64,000 nt of DNA from Parabacteroides distasonis (GCA_021531385.1 JAFBIR010000003.1:62001-126000), one strand, 5' to 3'. Positions 36,291 to 45,589 are shown, numbered from the stretch's first letter. The notes: generated by a model from the letters alone, not told the origin. Made by a program: numbers and translations.

Positions 36291-39200
36291 AAAGAATACT
36301 CTTTATTATAAGCGCATATTTGTTCTGCCACATTGCATTGTATGGGCAAGAAAGTGAAGGAGAAAGAGTATTCCTTCAATTGAAGGATCTTGTAGAAACT
36401 GAAAAATTCAGTGAAGCAAAAGAGCTCTATTTGAGTAAAAAGACAATATTGGATGACAATGGGGATTTAGGAATATTCTCTTCTTATCTGTTTTCTGTAG
36501 TTTTGTTAGCAGATAGGGATGTGGAAGGAGCATTATCCGCTATTGCAAAGTCCACAAAGATTCTTGATAATAATTACGCAGAGGTCGTTGATCTAAAGAA
36601 CGTAGATTATATAATTCCTTACTATTTCCATGCACTTCTTGCATCCCGAGGGAATAAATCGAATGCCATCACACTGTATCGCAAAGCGAAACAAGCATAC
36701 GAAGATGCAGGACTGCAGGAAGAAGCAACTTATTACAGGTTAGTTGAAGAGTTGGCGGACTTGGATTCTGCTAAAGAGTTAACCCGTATAAACAACATCT
36801 TACAAACCATAAAGCAGGATGCCGTAAAGCAAAACTATCAAGCGGCTTTGGTTAAAATCAATGAGGCATTGGCTCTTACAAATAAAATGCCAACCCAGAT
36901 AAAGGCTCTGTATGCGTCAGTATATCATGTGAAAGGAAGAGTTTATTGGGCATTAGGAAACTTGAATGAGGCTGAAAAAGCCTATTTGACCGCATTGCAA
37001 TATATTGATAGCAATCCAAAGAGTAAAGAAATTGAATTAAAGATTTATACGGATCTTGGAGGAGTTTATGGAGCCGTAAATGATTACGAACGTGCTCATA
37101 CCGTATTACAACAAGTTAAATTAGCTTATGAAGAGAAAGGAGATTTGGGACAGGAATATGCCCGATGTATAGCGAACTTGGCAGTTATTTTTGCAGGACG
37201 GGGAGATGCGCTAAAAGCAAGTATTTATTATGAAACAGCATTGGATATATACTCCAAAACAGAGGAGGTAAATAAATTAGAAATTGCATCAATGTTTGCT
37301 TCACTTATTACCTGTTATATGGAATTGTGCAATTATGAGGAAGCAGAAGATGCAGCCAATCGCGCCATGGAGGCATTACCCAAAGAGGGTGTATCACCAA
37401 TCTTTGCCCAAGTATATAACAATGTGGGCACAGTATATTTAAACCAAAAGCGATGGGATCAAGCGTATGAGGCATTCGCTAAAGCGGTACTGATGGGTGG
37501 CAACTCGCCCTTAAGCCCAGTATACCATTTTAATCTTGTGGTAACTCAATATATGAAGCAGGATAGTTCCTATATGCACAATATAGCTGCCTTTTCTGAT
37601 CTTCTCAAGCGTGAAGTATTATCCAATTTCTTATTTCTGTCTGATGATCAACGATTCTCCTATTGGGATTATACAGGCAGTATCTTAGTGGGATATGATC
37701 GGCTTTTATTGAATAGTACTAAAGAGACTGACACCAAAACCCTTTACAATAACACCCTGTTTTCAAAAGGATTGTTGTTGCGTGCATCCAATTGGATGTC
37801 GAATCAAATTCAAAAATCTGGGACAACTTCCGACGAGGAGAGATTGTCCTTGATTGGTCAATATAAACAGGATATATCTTCTGGTGCTGTCCCCACGGAC
37901 AGCGTTTCCCATTATCAAGATCTGATCATGAATTTAGAGAAAAAGCTGCTGCGTGATAATATCTCCTTCTCCAATTTACAAAAGAGTTTCTTGATAGATT
38001 GGAAAATGATTCAACAAAAGCTGAGAAAGGATGAGGTTGCTATAGAATTTGCACAGGTTCCAATTTTGAAGGAAATGGAGTTTTCTGCTAAGAAAGAATA
38101 CATAGCACTGCTCATTCGGAAATCTTCAAAAAGTCCGGAACTCATTCGGATTTGTCATGAGGACTCTCTTCATACTATATTACAGCTGCCTCAACAGTTG
38201 GCTCGTATCAACGATGAGACGGTCCGCAATGAGCATTATCGTTCCTATCTTTATGGGAACGGTCAATATCGGTATAGTATGGGTACCCGTCGTGTAAAGC
38301 TCGAAACCAAAGGAGAGGCATTATATGATTTGCTATGGGCAAAAATTGAACCGAAGTTAGCTGGTATATCCAGGATTTACTATTCTCCTATCGGAACACT
38401 CAATAATATTTCCTTTAACGCTCTGTCTAAAGATTCGGTTGCTATATCCGAAAGATACGATTTACGTCTTGTTTCATCTACTGCTACATTAGTGCTTGAT
38501 AAAAAAAGAGAAAAGTTAAAAGATGGATGGATATATGGAGGAATTAAATACGATGCAGAAGAGGATCAGTTAGTGGCTGAATCTCGTAGTTATGCAAGAA
38601 ATGAACTTACTGCCAGCCGTGGTATTGATTTATCTAAGGCTAATAGAGCTGGTTGGGGCTTCCTTCAAGGTACGTTGGAAGAGTCTGAAATGGTATCACA
38701 GAAATTGGACAGCACAGGTATCCGTTCCTTGTTGCTGACAGATGTTTCTGCCAATGAAGAATCTTTCAAATCTATGGATGGTAACTCTCCCAGTTTAATT
38801 CATATTGCTACTCATGGTTTCTTCTTGTCTGAAGAAAAAGACCGAGAAACCAAAGATTTCATCCAAACAGCCAATTTGCGTGTTTCAGATTATCAATCTT
38901 CGATGAACTATTCAGGATTGCTCTTCGCTGGGGGAAATCGGGCATGGACTGGCGTTGACGTAATAGATGGTATAGAAGATGGTATTCTCACAGCCAATGA
39001 GATCTCAAACATGAATCTAAGTAATACCGACATCGCGGTATTATCAGCTTGTGAAACGGGATTAGGTTCAGATATGTCAAGTGAAGGTGTTTTCGGCTTG
39101 CAACGAGCCTTTAAACTCGCAGGAGTTCAGACGTTGATCATGAGCCTATGGAAAGTACCCGATGAAGCTACATCCAAACTCATGCAAGTATTCTATGACA

Positions 39201-39310
39201 ATTGGTTGAGTGGTATGGACAAACACCAAGCTTTCTCTCAAGCGCAACGATTAATCAAAGAAATATATCACGAACCCTATTATTGGGCCGGATTTGTAAT
39301 GTTGGATTGA
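36287..39310 (+). CDS. Secreted TPR-CHAT caspase-like protease (first copy)
   Basis: A 1007-residue exported protein, signal peptide ending IALYGQ near residue 21. Residues about 100-420 carry TPR repeats; a linker follows; the CHAT domain covers about residues 680-1005. The dyad is His843 in HIATHGFF and Cys922 in LSACETGLG, followed by the typical GVFGLQRAFKLAGV and SLWKV. CHAT proteins are caspase-fold proteases usually activated through TPR contacts. The neighbours encode another CHAT protein (one base away), a sigma factor and a caspase. Export to the periplasm is unusual compared with cytoplasmic CHAT effectors. Confidence 0.92.
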   Translation: MKRILFIISAYLFCHIALYGQESEGERVFLQLKDLVETEKFSEAKELYLSKKTILDDNGDLGIFSSYLFSVVLLADRDVEGALSAIAKSTKILDNNYAEVVDLKNVDYIIPYYFHALLASRGNKSNAITLYRKAKQAYEDAGLQEEATYYRLVEELADLDSAKELTRINNILQTIKQDAVKQNYQAALVKINEALALTNKMPTQIKALYASVYHVKGRVYWALGNLNEAEKAYLTALQYIDSNPKSKEIELKIYTDLGGVYGAVNDYERAHTVLQQVKLAYEEKGDLGQEYARCIANLAVIFAGRGDALKASIYYETALDIYSKTEEVNKLEIASMFASLITCYMELCNYEEAEDAANRAMEALPKEGVSPIFAQVYNNVGTVYLNQKRWDQAYEAFAKAVLMGGNSPLSPVYHFNLVVTQYMKQDSSYMHNIAAFSDLLKREVLSNFLFLSDDQRFSYWDYTGSILVGYDRLLLNSTKETDTKTLYNNTLFSKGLLLRASNWMSNQIQKSGTTSDEERLSLIGQYKQDISSGAVPTDSVSHYQDLIMNLEKKLLRDNISFSNLQKSFLIDWKMIQQKLRKDEVAIEFAQVPILKEMEFSAKKEYIALLIRKSSKSPELIRICHEDSLHTILQLPQQLARINDETVRNEHYRSYLYGNGQYRYSMGTRRVKLETKGEALYDLLWAKIEPKLAGISRIYYSPIGTLNNISFNALSKDSVAISERYDLRLVSSTATLVLDKKREKLKDGWIYGGIKYDAEEDQLVAESRSYARNELTASRGIDLSKANRAGWGFLQGTLEESEMVSQKLDSTGIRSLLLTDVSANEESFKSMDGNSPSLIHIATHGFFLSEEKDRETKDFIQTANLRVSDYQSSMNYSGLLFAGGNRAWTGVDVIDGIEDGILTANEISNMNLSNTDIAVLSACETGLGSDMSSEGVFGLQRAFKLAGVQTLIMSLWKVPDEATSKLMQVFYDNWLSGMDKHQAFSQAQRLIKEIYHEPYYWAGFVMLD

Positions 39311-39311
39311 C

Positions 39312-41939
39312 ATGAAAAAGTTGATAATTTTATTTGTTGTTTTATTGTGTTGTAAGGTGCTACCTGCACAACAAAATGACTCCATTAAGATTGTCAAATA
39401 TCTTGAAAAGATTGACAGTTTATGGTCTAATGATTCAAATTATGAAGCAATTAAAGAGATCAATCGACTTATGCCATTAGTCGTAAAAAGACAAGGAAAA
39501 TTATCAGATGAATATGGTGCACTATTAGAAAAAGTATCTCAAATATATTATGAAAATGGAGAATTAGACCATGCCATTCAGATAATTGAAGAGAGATTAC
39601 AATTATTATTTCTTAAAAGTGGTGACAAAACGAAGGAATATGCGAATGCATTATCCTTAAAGGCTTTATTCTTGGCGGGAAAAGGAAAATCCACAGATGC
39701 TTTAGTTCTTTTTGATGTTGCATTAGATATCCTGCAAAATACTGCTCCAAATTCTATTGAGTATGCAAGAACTCTAAAAGATTGTTCAATTGCATTGTAT
39801 GATTTAGGGAACTTCGAGAAAGCTCTAGAATATACAAAAACGGCTCATGATATCATTACATCTAATCATAAATTAACTGATTCTGATTGGAGAGTAATAT
39901 CTATAGAAAAAGCATACTCTAGTTTACTATTTGAAATAGGGAAAATCAATGAATCAATTAATATTGATCATCTTATAGTAGCTAAATTGGACTCATGTCT
40001 CTGCAATCCAAGTTTGAAAGCTTATGCTTTAATGGGTTTATCTTTATCCTATCAAGAAATAAACGATTTTGAATCCTGTATTAAATATGGAATGCTTGCA
40101 GATTCAATCTTTTCTACTCTTAATAAAAATTCAGGCACAAATCTTGGTACTATCAAAATGTACATTGGAATGGGATATGAAGGATTAAAGAATAATAAAA
40201 AAGCCGAGGAATACTATTTAAGTTCATTATCTTTACGAGAATCTTCATATGGATACAGTCATCCTTATACAATTGGGACATTAAGCAAATTACTATACCT
40301 ATATCACAAAAACGGAAATACAGAAAAAGTAATCTCAAGTTTAAAATCGATAGCCGAGCGTAAAGGACACAGCATAATAGATACGTTTGCAAAACTTGAT
40401 TCGGAATCTCAAAAACAATATTGGTATCAATATGAATCTGATTGGTTCCTAACAATACTGCCTGCTTATAGTGCTATATATAATCAAGCAGAAATCAATG
40501 GACTAGTATATGATGGATTATTATTATCCAAAAGTATTATCTTAGATTCTGAAGTTCAATTCAACCAATTTCTTAAATCGAATATTAATCTTTCATATTA
40601 CCAACATTACATTCAGATAAAGCAACAGATATCCAATGCATCCGGTTCAAAATTAGATAGCCTTCAAAGAGAGGAAAGAGCATTTCGTACAGAGATACTC
40701 TCTAAAACGGATTACATGGATATATTTAAAACCACGTGGAAAGATGTACGTTCAAGTTTGAATGACAATTCTGTAGCCATTGAATTTATGTGTGCACCAA
40801 AAGAAGATGAGAGTGTCCAGTATTATGCCTTGATTCTGCATAAGCATGTAGATAGTCCGATACTGGTAGAATTATTCAATTCAAAGGAATTAAATAAGTT
40901 ATTACCACATCGTTATTATACTTCCACTATTTTGTCGAAGATGTTATGGGAACCTATTATCTCCAAACTTCCTATCGATACAAAGACAATATACTTTTCC
41001 CCTATAGGAGATTTGTATAATATATCAATAGAGAATTTACCAAATCCAGATGGCGCTGGATACTTGTCTGATGATTACAATCTTTTCAGATTGACCTCTA
41101 CGCGTTATTTAACAAAACGCTCTGATGCGAATTTTATAGTATCTGCCACTTTATTTGGAGGCATGAATTATGATACAATTAGTGTTATTAATATGACAGA
41201 CACTCATTATATAGAACATTATTCTCAGTTGACAAAGAATCAATTAAGAGATGGATATGAGAATTTGCCAGGCACATTATTAGAAATCAATAATGTAAAA
41301 AAAGAGTTGCAGAATATTGATATTAATGTAGTGGATTATAAAGGGATTGCAGCATCTAAACAAGCTTTTTTATTTTTGCCTAATAATATTCCTTCTATTC
41401 TTCACATTGCCACACATGGATTCTTCTATTCTAATAAGGATAAACATTTATTCCGAACAGGAGAAGCTCAGAATCTATCGGAAGATGAGTTAATCTTACT
41501 GCAGTCTGGGCTGCTCTTTTCAGGGGCAAATAGGGCAATACGAAAAAACGAGCCTTTATTATCTCCTAATAGTGGAGTTATGACCGCATACGAAATATCT
41601 AAAATGGATTTACAGAATTTGAATCTAGTCGTTCTATCGGCGTGTCAAACAGGATTAGGAGAAATAAAAGGAGATGGTGTTTTTGGATTACAGCGAGGTT
41701 TCAAAATGGCTGGAGTTAATAGTATAATGATGAGCTTATGGAAAGTCGATGATGATGCTACACAAATGTTAATGTCATTATTTTATCGGAATTATGCCTC
41801 TGGTATGTCTATACATAGTTCATTAGAGGAAGCAAAGAGAGAAGTCAGAAATTTTGTTGGCAGCATTAATGGCGTGAAAAGAAATTTTTCAAATCCTCGT
41901 TATTGGGCTGCCTTTGTTCTATTGGATTCATTTGAGTAA
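39312..41939 (+). CDS. Secreted TPR-CHAT caspase-like protease (second copy)
   Basis: An 875-residue exported protein with signal peptide ending VLPAQ near residue 20. TPR-like repeats extend over about residues 60-340; the CHAT domain runs over about 560-873, with His702 in HIATHGFF and Cys778 in LSACQTGLG, then GVFGLQRGFKMAGV. It starts one base after the first CHAT gene's stop. It is clearly a paralogue but shorter and even more A+T-rich, which suggests an old duplication or separate gain. Both dyads are intact, so both may be active. Confidence 0.92.
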   Translation: MKKLIILFVVLLCCKVLPAQQNDSIKIVKYLEKIDSLWSNDSNYEAIKEINRLMPLVVKRQGKLSDEYGALLEKVSQIYYENGELDHAIQIIEERLQLLFLKSGDKTKEYANALSLKALFLAGKGKSTDALVLFDVALDILQNTAPNSIEYARTLKDCSIALYDLGNFEKALEYTKTAHDIITSNHKLTDSDWRVISIEKAYSSLLFEIGKINESINIDHLIVAKLDSCLCNPSLKAYALMGLSLSYQEINDFESCIKYGMLADSIFSTLNKNSGTNLGTIKMYIGMGYEGLKNNKKAEEYYLSSLSLRESSYGYSHPYTIGTLSKLLYLYHKNGNTEKVISSLKSIAERKGHSIIDTFAKLDSESQKQYWYQYESDWFLTILPAYSAIYNQAEINGLVYDGLLLSKSIILDSEVQFNQFLKSNINLSYYQHYIQIKQQISNASGSKLDSLQREERAFRTEILSKTDYMDIFKTTWKDVRSSLNDNSVAIEFMCAPKEDESVQYYALILHKHVDSPILVELFNSKELNKLLPHRYYTSTILSKMLWEPIISKLPIDTKTIYFSPIGDLYNISIENLPNPDGAGYLSDDYNLFRLTSTRYLTKRSDANFIVSATLFGGMNYDTISVINMTDTHYIEHYSQLTKNQLRDGYENLPGTLLEINNVKKELQNIDINVVDYKGIAASKQAFLFLPNNIPSILHIATHGFFYSNKDKHLFRTGEAQNLSEDELILLQSGLLFSGANRAIRKNEPLLSPNSGVMTAYEISKMDLQNLNLVVLSACQTGLGEIKGDGVFGLQRGFKMAGVNSIMMSLWKVDDDATQMLMSLFYRNYASGMSIHSSLEEAKREVRNFVGSINGVKRNFSNPRYWAAFVLLDSFE

Positions 41940-41983
41940 GTTACGATAATATTCTATTCGATCATTTATACATTGCATATTTT

Positions 41984-42439
41984 ATGGATAAGCTATCACA
42001 GAATAACAAAATTAAGTTCTATGATTTCATTTGTCTATACGAAAAAGAAATATCAAATATATTTGGTTCATTTAATTATAATGACAAAGAACTGCAGAGT
42101 TTTTTAGCAACTGAGAAAATTCTTATAGGATCTTTGACAAAGACAAATCAAGATATGGCATTTAAAATGAAATATCATATATTATGGGATGATAGAACTC
42201 CATCCAAATACAGTTCTATGAAAAAAGATTCAGTTCATAATCTATTACGTCATATAAGGAACTCAATGGCACATGGTAACATTGTTAGCAAAGGAAAACA
42301 ATTTGAATTACATGATTATAATAAAAACAATAAGATTACTTTGAAAGGAAGAATATCGATGTCTCTCTTTTTTCAATTAATAAATCTGCTATTAGCATCA
42401 AGTAGTTCTAAAACATCATTTAAGTATCCTACTTTTTAG
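41984..42439 (+). CDS. HEPN-like protein
   Basis: A 151-residue soluble, helical protein. Residues 88-99 read LRHIRNSMAHGN, giving Arg92 and His97, the Rx4H motif of HEPN ribonucleases and nucleotidyl-transfer toxins. No signal peptide is seen, so it would act in the cytoplasm, unlike its CHAT neighbours. It lies between the second CHAT gene and the sigma factor. It could be a cytoplasmic effector or an unrelated insertion. The HEPN call rests on one motif and the helical pattern. Confidence 0.6.
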   Translation: MDKLSQNNKIKFYDFICLYEKEISNIFGSFNYNDKELQSFLATEKILIGSLTKTNQDMAFKMKYHILWDDRTPSKYSSMKKDSVHNLLRHIRNSMAHGNIVSKGKQFELHDYNKNNKITLKGRISMSLFFQLINLLLASSSSKTSFKYPTF

Positions 42440-42450
42440 TCGACAAAGTA

Positions 42451-43026
42451 ATGCAAGAGACATACGAAGATATTGTGCGTAAATGGTATATAAGGTTACG
42501 TCCCGCCTTTATGCATTGTTTGATACAACGCTATTCGGCATTGACATTAGCCGATGCGGATGATTTGTATCAAGACACATTTATTGCTATACAAAAGAAT
42601 CTGATGGAGGGGCGAGTAAAAGAAAATACCTCGTGGAGCAGTTATATCATCCAGATAGGAATGAATATGGCCAGTAAGCAGATGCGTCACATAGGAATAA
42701 CTGATTCTATTGATAGCGCAGAGGAGGATGTGGGTGCAAACAAAACAGCTAAACGAGCAGAAGATATTCTCAAATCTATGCCAACAGAAGAGCATTCCTT
42801 ATATGATAATCCTGAAGCAGATGCCTTATTGGGTCAAGAACTTGCACAAATGCCCGAGCCATGCAGCACAATCGTACGGCTTTTCTATTATGAACAAAGA
42901 AAGATGGAAGAGATAGCGGATGCGATTGGATATAAGAATGCAGATACAGCTAAAGCAAAAAAGAATCAGTGCATGAAGAGACTGATAGAACGAGTGAAGG
43001 CTGCATTTCAAAGAGCTGGTTTTTAA
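42451..43026 (+). CDS. ECF-type RNA polymerase sigma factor
   Basis: A 191-residue sigma factor. Region 2 is visible in ADADDLYQDTFIAIQKNL (about residues 33-51) and SYIIQIGMNMASKQMR (about 64-80); region 4 in PEPCSTIVRLFYYEQRKMEE followed by IADAIGYKNADTAKAKKNQC (about residues 135-175). Regions 3.x are replaced by a 45-residue acidic linker. It lies 16 bases before a membrane anti-sigma candidate, the usual ECF arrangement. It is in the same operon as CHAT and caspase genes and is the likely reader of the island's TTTAC-N15-GGTAT elements. Confidence 0.88.
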   Translation: MQETYEDIVRKWYIRLRPAFMHCLIQRYSALTLADADDLYQDTFIAIQKNLMEGRVKENTSWSSYIIQIGMNMASKQMRHIGITDSIDSAEEDVGANKTAKRAEDILKSMPTEEHSLYDNPEADALLGQELAQMPEPCSTIVRLFYYEQRKMEEIADAIGYKNADTAKAKKNQCMKRLIERVKAAFQRAGF

Positions 43027-43042
43027 TTTAAAGGTACAAGTC

Positions 43043-43711
43043 ATGAGTAACATAGAATTGTTTGATCGATACCTCCATCAAGAGATGGCTCCAACTGAAT
43101 GTGATCATTTCAAGGAGTTACTGAGAAAGGATAAGACTTTAGCAAGAGAGTTCAGAATATACTTGTCTATTGTGGTGGGTATCTGCAAGGAAGAGGAACA
43201 GGACAACATGGATTTTGCCGCAGCCATGAAAGCCTTGAATGCGGAAGAATTGAAAACTGTCATAGGCAAAAAAGATAAGAAGCAAATCTTTATGGTGCCT
43301 ATACGAAACATCGGATTGTGGGTAGCCTCGACAGCGGCTATGCTACTTATCTGTTTTTCGATTACGAATCACATCAACTCAGAAAACGCAAAAAATGCAG
43401 TGGATAATCTGATTGTTGCGTATAATGTGATTCCCACAGCGAATAGAGGGGATGGTAGTATGATTGACATTTCTGCCATGGATGAAAAGGAAATCCAAAT
43501 TTCTTTACCCACTCTCAGCAATCAATATGAGCAAACCACGCTGGAGGATGCACAAGAAAAACAAATCTTAGGTATTAATCTCGCTATGGCCTATCTGAAA
43601 ATACATGATCGAAAGCAAGCATCTACTTTGATAGAATCACTCATTGCTTTATTCCCGGATGACCAAGAGTTCATAGCACAATGCAACAAGATCCTAAAAC
43701 AAATCAAATAA
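43043..43711 (+). CDS. Candidate membrane anti-sigma factor
   Basis: A 222-residue protein with an N-terminal cytoplasmic part of about 85 residues, one membrane segment at about residues 90-108 and a 110-residue outer part ending in a TPR-like hairpin. The start (LFDRYLHQEMAPTECDHFKELL) has the helical look of anti-sigma domains but lacks the Cys/His of ZAS types. Position directly after an ECF gene is the main evidence. The outer part is exposed to the compartment where the CHAT, caspase and trypsin-like proteases are exported, so it is a plausible cleavage target. It overlaps the caspase gene by 31 bases. Confidence 0.75.
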   Translation: MSNIELFDRYLHQEMAPTECDHFKELLRKDKTLAREFRIYLSIVVGICKEEEQDNMDFAAAMKALNAEELKTVIGKKDKKQIFMVPIRNIGLWVASTAAMLLICFSITNHINSENAKNAVDNLIVAYNVIPTANRGDGSMIDISAMDEKEIQISLPTLSNQYEQTTLEDAQEKQILGINLAMAYLKIHDRKQASTLIESLIALFPDDQEFIAQCNKILKQIK

Positions 43712-44580
43712 GGACGTTTTCTCTGCTTATTCTGTTGCTATTAGCAATCTATCAAGCCAATGCGGAACGGCGAGCCTTGTTGGTTGGAATAGGTTCCTAT
43801 GCTATAGAAAGAACCGGATGGAAACCCATACATGGTGATGCGGATGTCCGTTTGCTGTCACCAATGCTCATCCTTCAAGGCTTCTCAGATGTCACATGCT
43901 TGGTCAATGAGGAAGCTACTAAAAAGTCGATCGTACAAGAATTGGCCTCTTTAGCAGAGCGTTGCCGAGCAGGTGATCGAGTCTATTTCCATTTTTCTGG
44001 ACATGGACAACCAATTGAGGATGCCAACAATGACGAACAAGCTGATTTCGATGAATCAATGATCCCATATGATGCCTGTAAATATCCGCAGAACAATTAT
44101 ATGGGGCAGAACCATTTGATTGATGATGAATATAATCATCTCTTACATAGGATAAAACAAAAGATAGGCTCAACTGGGCAGTTGTTTGTTGCTATCGATG
44201 CTTGTTACAGCAGAGGTATGGAGCGAGGAGAAGAAACAGAGATAGAAGATCAAGATATTCTCCTTTCTGCCCGAGGAACAGATGATCCTTTTACACTGAA
44301 TGAAGAATCATCCACATACCTACATAATGTGCCCCAACCGCAAAACTTCGAGACCGGAGGAAGATTGTATGTCGTTTCTGCTTGTCTTGAAACCGAGCGG
44401 AACTTTGAACATAAAACGCCAAGTGGCAAAATGTATGGCTCATTGAGTTACTATATTTATACGCTTCTAAAAACTGATAGCAATTTTGAACGTTGGGCAC
44501 AATGTTTCCATGAACAGGATTATAGAAGGTATCGGATATTCCAAGTTTCACAACATCCTTCTATTCAAGAATATCCTTAG
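43681..44580 (+). CDS. Secreted caspase-family (C14) protease
   Basis: A 299-residue protein. The start MQQDPKTNQIRTFSLLILLL leads into a signal peptide ending QANA near residue 28. The caspase fold begins RRALLVGIGSY; the dyad is His108 in FHFSGHGQ and Cys175 in AIDACYSRG. Asp-rich calcium-loop-like residues (DANNDEQADFDE) follow the His as in metacaspases. The chain ends soon after the small subunit-like part. Its start codon lies inside the anti-sigma gene, so translation of the two is probably coupled. It is the last gene before a strong terminator. Confidence 0.9.
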   Translation: MQQDPKTNQIRTFSLLILLLLAIYQANAERRALLVGIGSYAIERTGWKPIHGDADVRLLSPMLILQGFSDVTCLVNEEATKKSIVQELASLAERCRAGDRVYFHFSGHGQPIEDANNDEQADFDESMIPYDACKYPQNNYMGQNHLIDDEYNHLLHRIKQKIGSTGQLFVAIDACYSRGMERGEETEIEDQDILLSARGTDDPFTLNEESSTYLHNVPQPQNFETGGRLYVVSACLETERNFEHKTPSGKMYGSLSYYIYTLLKTDSNFERWAQCFHEQDYRRYRIFQVSQHPSIQEYP

Positions 44581-44602
44581 ATAGGAATCATAAGAAGAGC
44601 GC

Positions 44603-44653
44603 AAAAGTAAATGCAGGGATAAGTTTTTTTCTTATTCCTGCATTTACTTTTTT
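44603..44653 (+). terminator. Strong terminator closing the CHAT-sigma-caspase operon
   Basis: AAAAGTAAATGCAGGGATAAG pairs over 21 bp (one G-U) with 44631-44651, loop of seven T, followed by a T-run. It lies 22 bases after the caspase stop. The right arm also contains the TTTAC of the next TTTAC-N15-GGTAT element. Confidence 0.92.
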
Positions 44654-44667
44654 AGGAGGTCTGGTAT
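44643..44667 (+). promoter_or_regulatory. TTTAC-N15-GGTAT element before the 119-residue gene
   Basis: TTTAC (44643-44647), 15 bases, GGTAT (44663-44667), then TTCTATATG; 35 bases before the ATG at 44698. It is partly buried in the terminator arm, so the end of one transcription unit and the start of the next share the same bases. Confidence 0.6.
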
Positions 44668-44697
44668 TTCTATATGTAACCAATAAATTATACGACA

Positions 44698-45057
44698 ATG
44701 CAAAAAGAAGAATTTACAAGACAACAGTTTCAAGAAGTGACCGCAGAGGTAACAAAGAATATGCTGGCTTATTTGCCGGAAATGATTTCTTATAAAAAAT
44801 CTATTCAAGTGTCCGTGCTGGATATAGCAACAGAGCAGGAACTCTTTAACGTAAGAGACTGTATTTATACGCAATCATTGGTTGATAAACTGATTAGTTT
44901 GGCAAGAAACATGTGGATCGATAAAAAAGGAGATAACAAATCGTTGTTCTGTGCAGCTATGGCTGTAGGAACGATTATCAAGGAATATGAATGGGGAACC
45001 CGTTGGGCAGCCTCGGAAGGAGTATATGAAATCGCCTCACAGATCGCAAATAAATAA
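44698..45057 (+). CDS. Small protein of unknown function, island regulon
   Basis: A 119-residue soluble, helical protein with no domain I recognise and no signal peptide. It begins MQKEEFTRQQFQEVTAEVTK; a Trp-rich patch (EYEWGTRWAASEG) lies near residues 96-108. It is preceded by an exact TTTAC-N15-GGTAT element at 35 bases and followed after 4 bases by the next gene, so these two are probably one transcript. A role in the output of the sigma circuit is inference from the promoter. Confidence 0.65.
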   Translation: MQKEEFTRQQFQEVTAEVTKNMLAYLPEMISYKKSIQVSVLDIATEQELFNVRDCIYTQSLVDKLISLARNMWIDKKGDNKSLFCAAMAVGTIIKEYEWGTRWAASEGVYEIASQIANK

Positions 45058-45061
45058 TTAT

Positions 45062-45589
45062 ATGGAACAGAAAACATTCACATTCTCAGCCTATATTTGC
45101 GGAGAACAGAAGCAACTCTCCTTCTCTGCGCCAATCAAAAATGGGCATGTAATAACAAATAAGTACTGCCCTGAAGCCTTACTTTCTGGAGATTCCCCAT
45201 CCATATTCCAAGGCTTAATCACCAGCATTAATGGAGAGGAAGAAAAAGAATTCATTCAAGATTGTAAAGCGCAGATTTCATCAATGGAAGTTGCAGATGA
45301 AGAAGATTCAAGGTTAGAAGTACACATGGCGGCTTTGGCAGATGCGGTAATGCTTCACGTCCTGCGCTGTCGAAGATTGATATTTGGAGATTTATTGATT
45401 TATGTGGATTGCTTCAGTTATCTTTTGGAAGCAGATGGTTTCTCTGAACAGGTTATTAGACGTATGTACCCTCGCATGACAAAAGCGATCGTGGATGCCT
45501 ATCCACAATATGTGAAAAATTCGGCCAATTTGGCACCATTGCATAATACTATATTTTATCAGATCCTAACTGATTTAGTTTCAGAATAA
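45062..45589 (+). CDS. Protein of unknown function, island regulon
   Basis: A 175-residue soluble protein. The N-terminal third is beta-like (TFTFSAYICGEQKQLSFSAP), the rest helical. No known domain is recognised. The frame extends 25 codons farther upstream into the previous gene, but the ATG at 45062, 4 bases after the previous stop, gives a natural start. It is probably cotranscribed with the 119-residue gene. Confidence 0.65.
   Translation: MEQKTFTFSAYICGEQKQLSFSAPIKNGHVITNKYCPEALLSGDSPSIFQGLITSINGEEEKEFIQDCKAQISSMEVADEEDSRLEVHMAALADAVMLHVLRCRRLIFGDLLIYVDCFSYLLEADGFSEQVIRRMYPRMTKAIVDAYPQYVKNSANLAPLHNTIFYQILTDLVSE

Noticed and set aside
36287-43711. Type III-E CRISPR (Craspase) accessory locus
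   Set aside because: TPR-CHAT and sigma genes recall Csx29 and its sigma factor, but there is no gRAMP/Cas7-11, no Cas1 and no CRISPR array, and the CHAT proteins have signal peptides.
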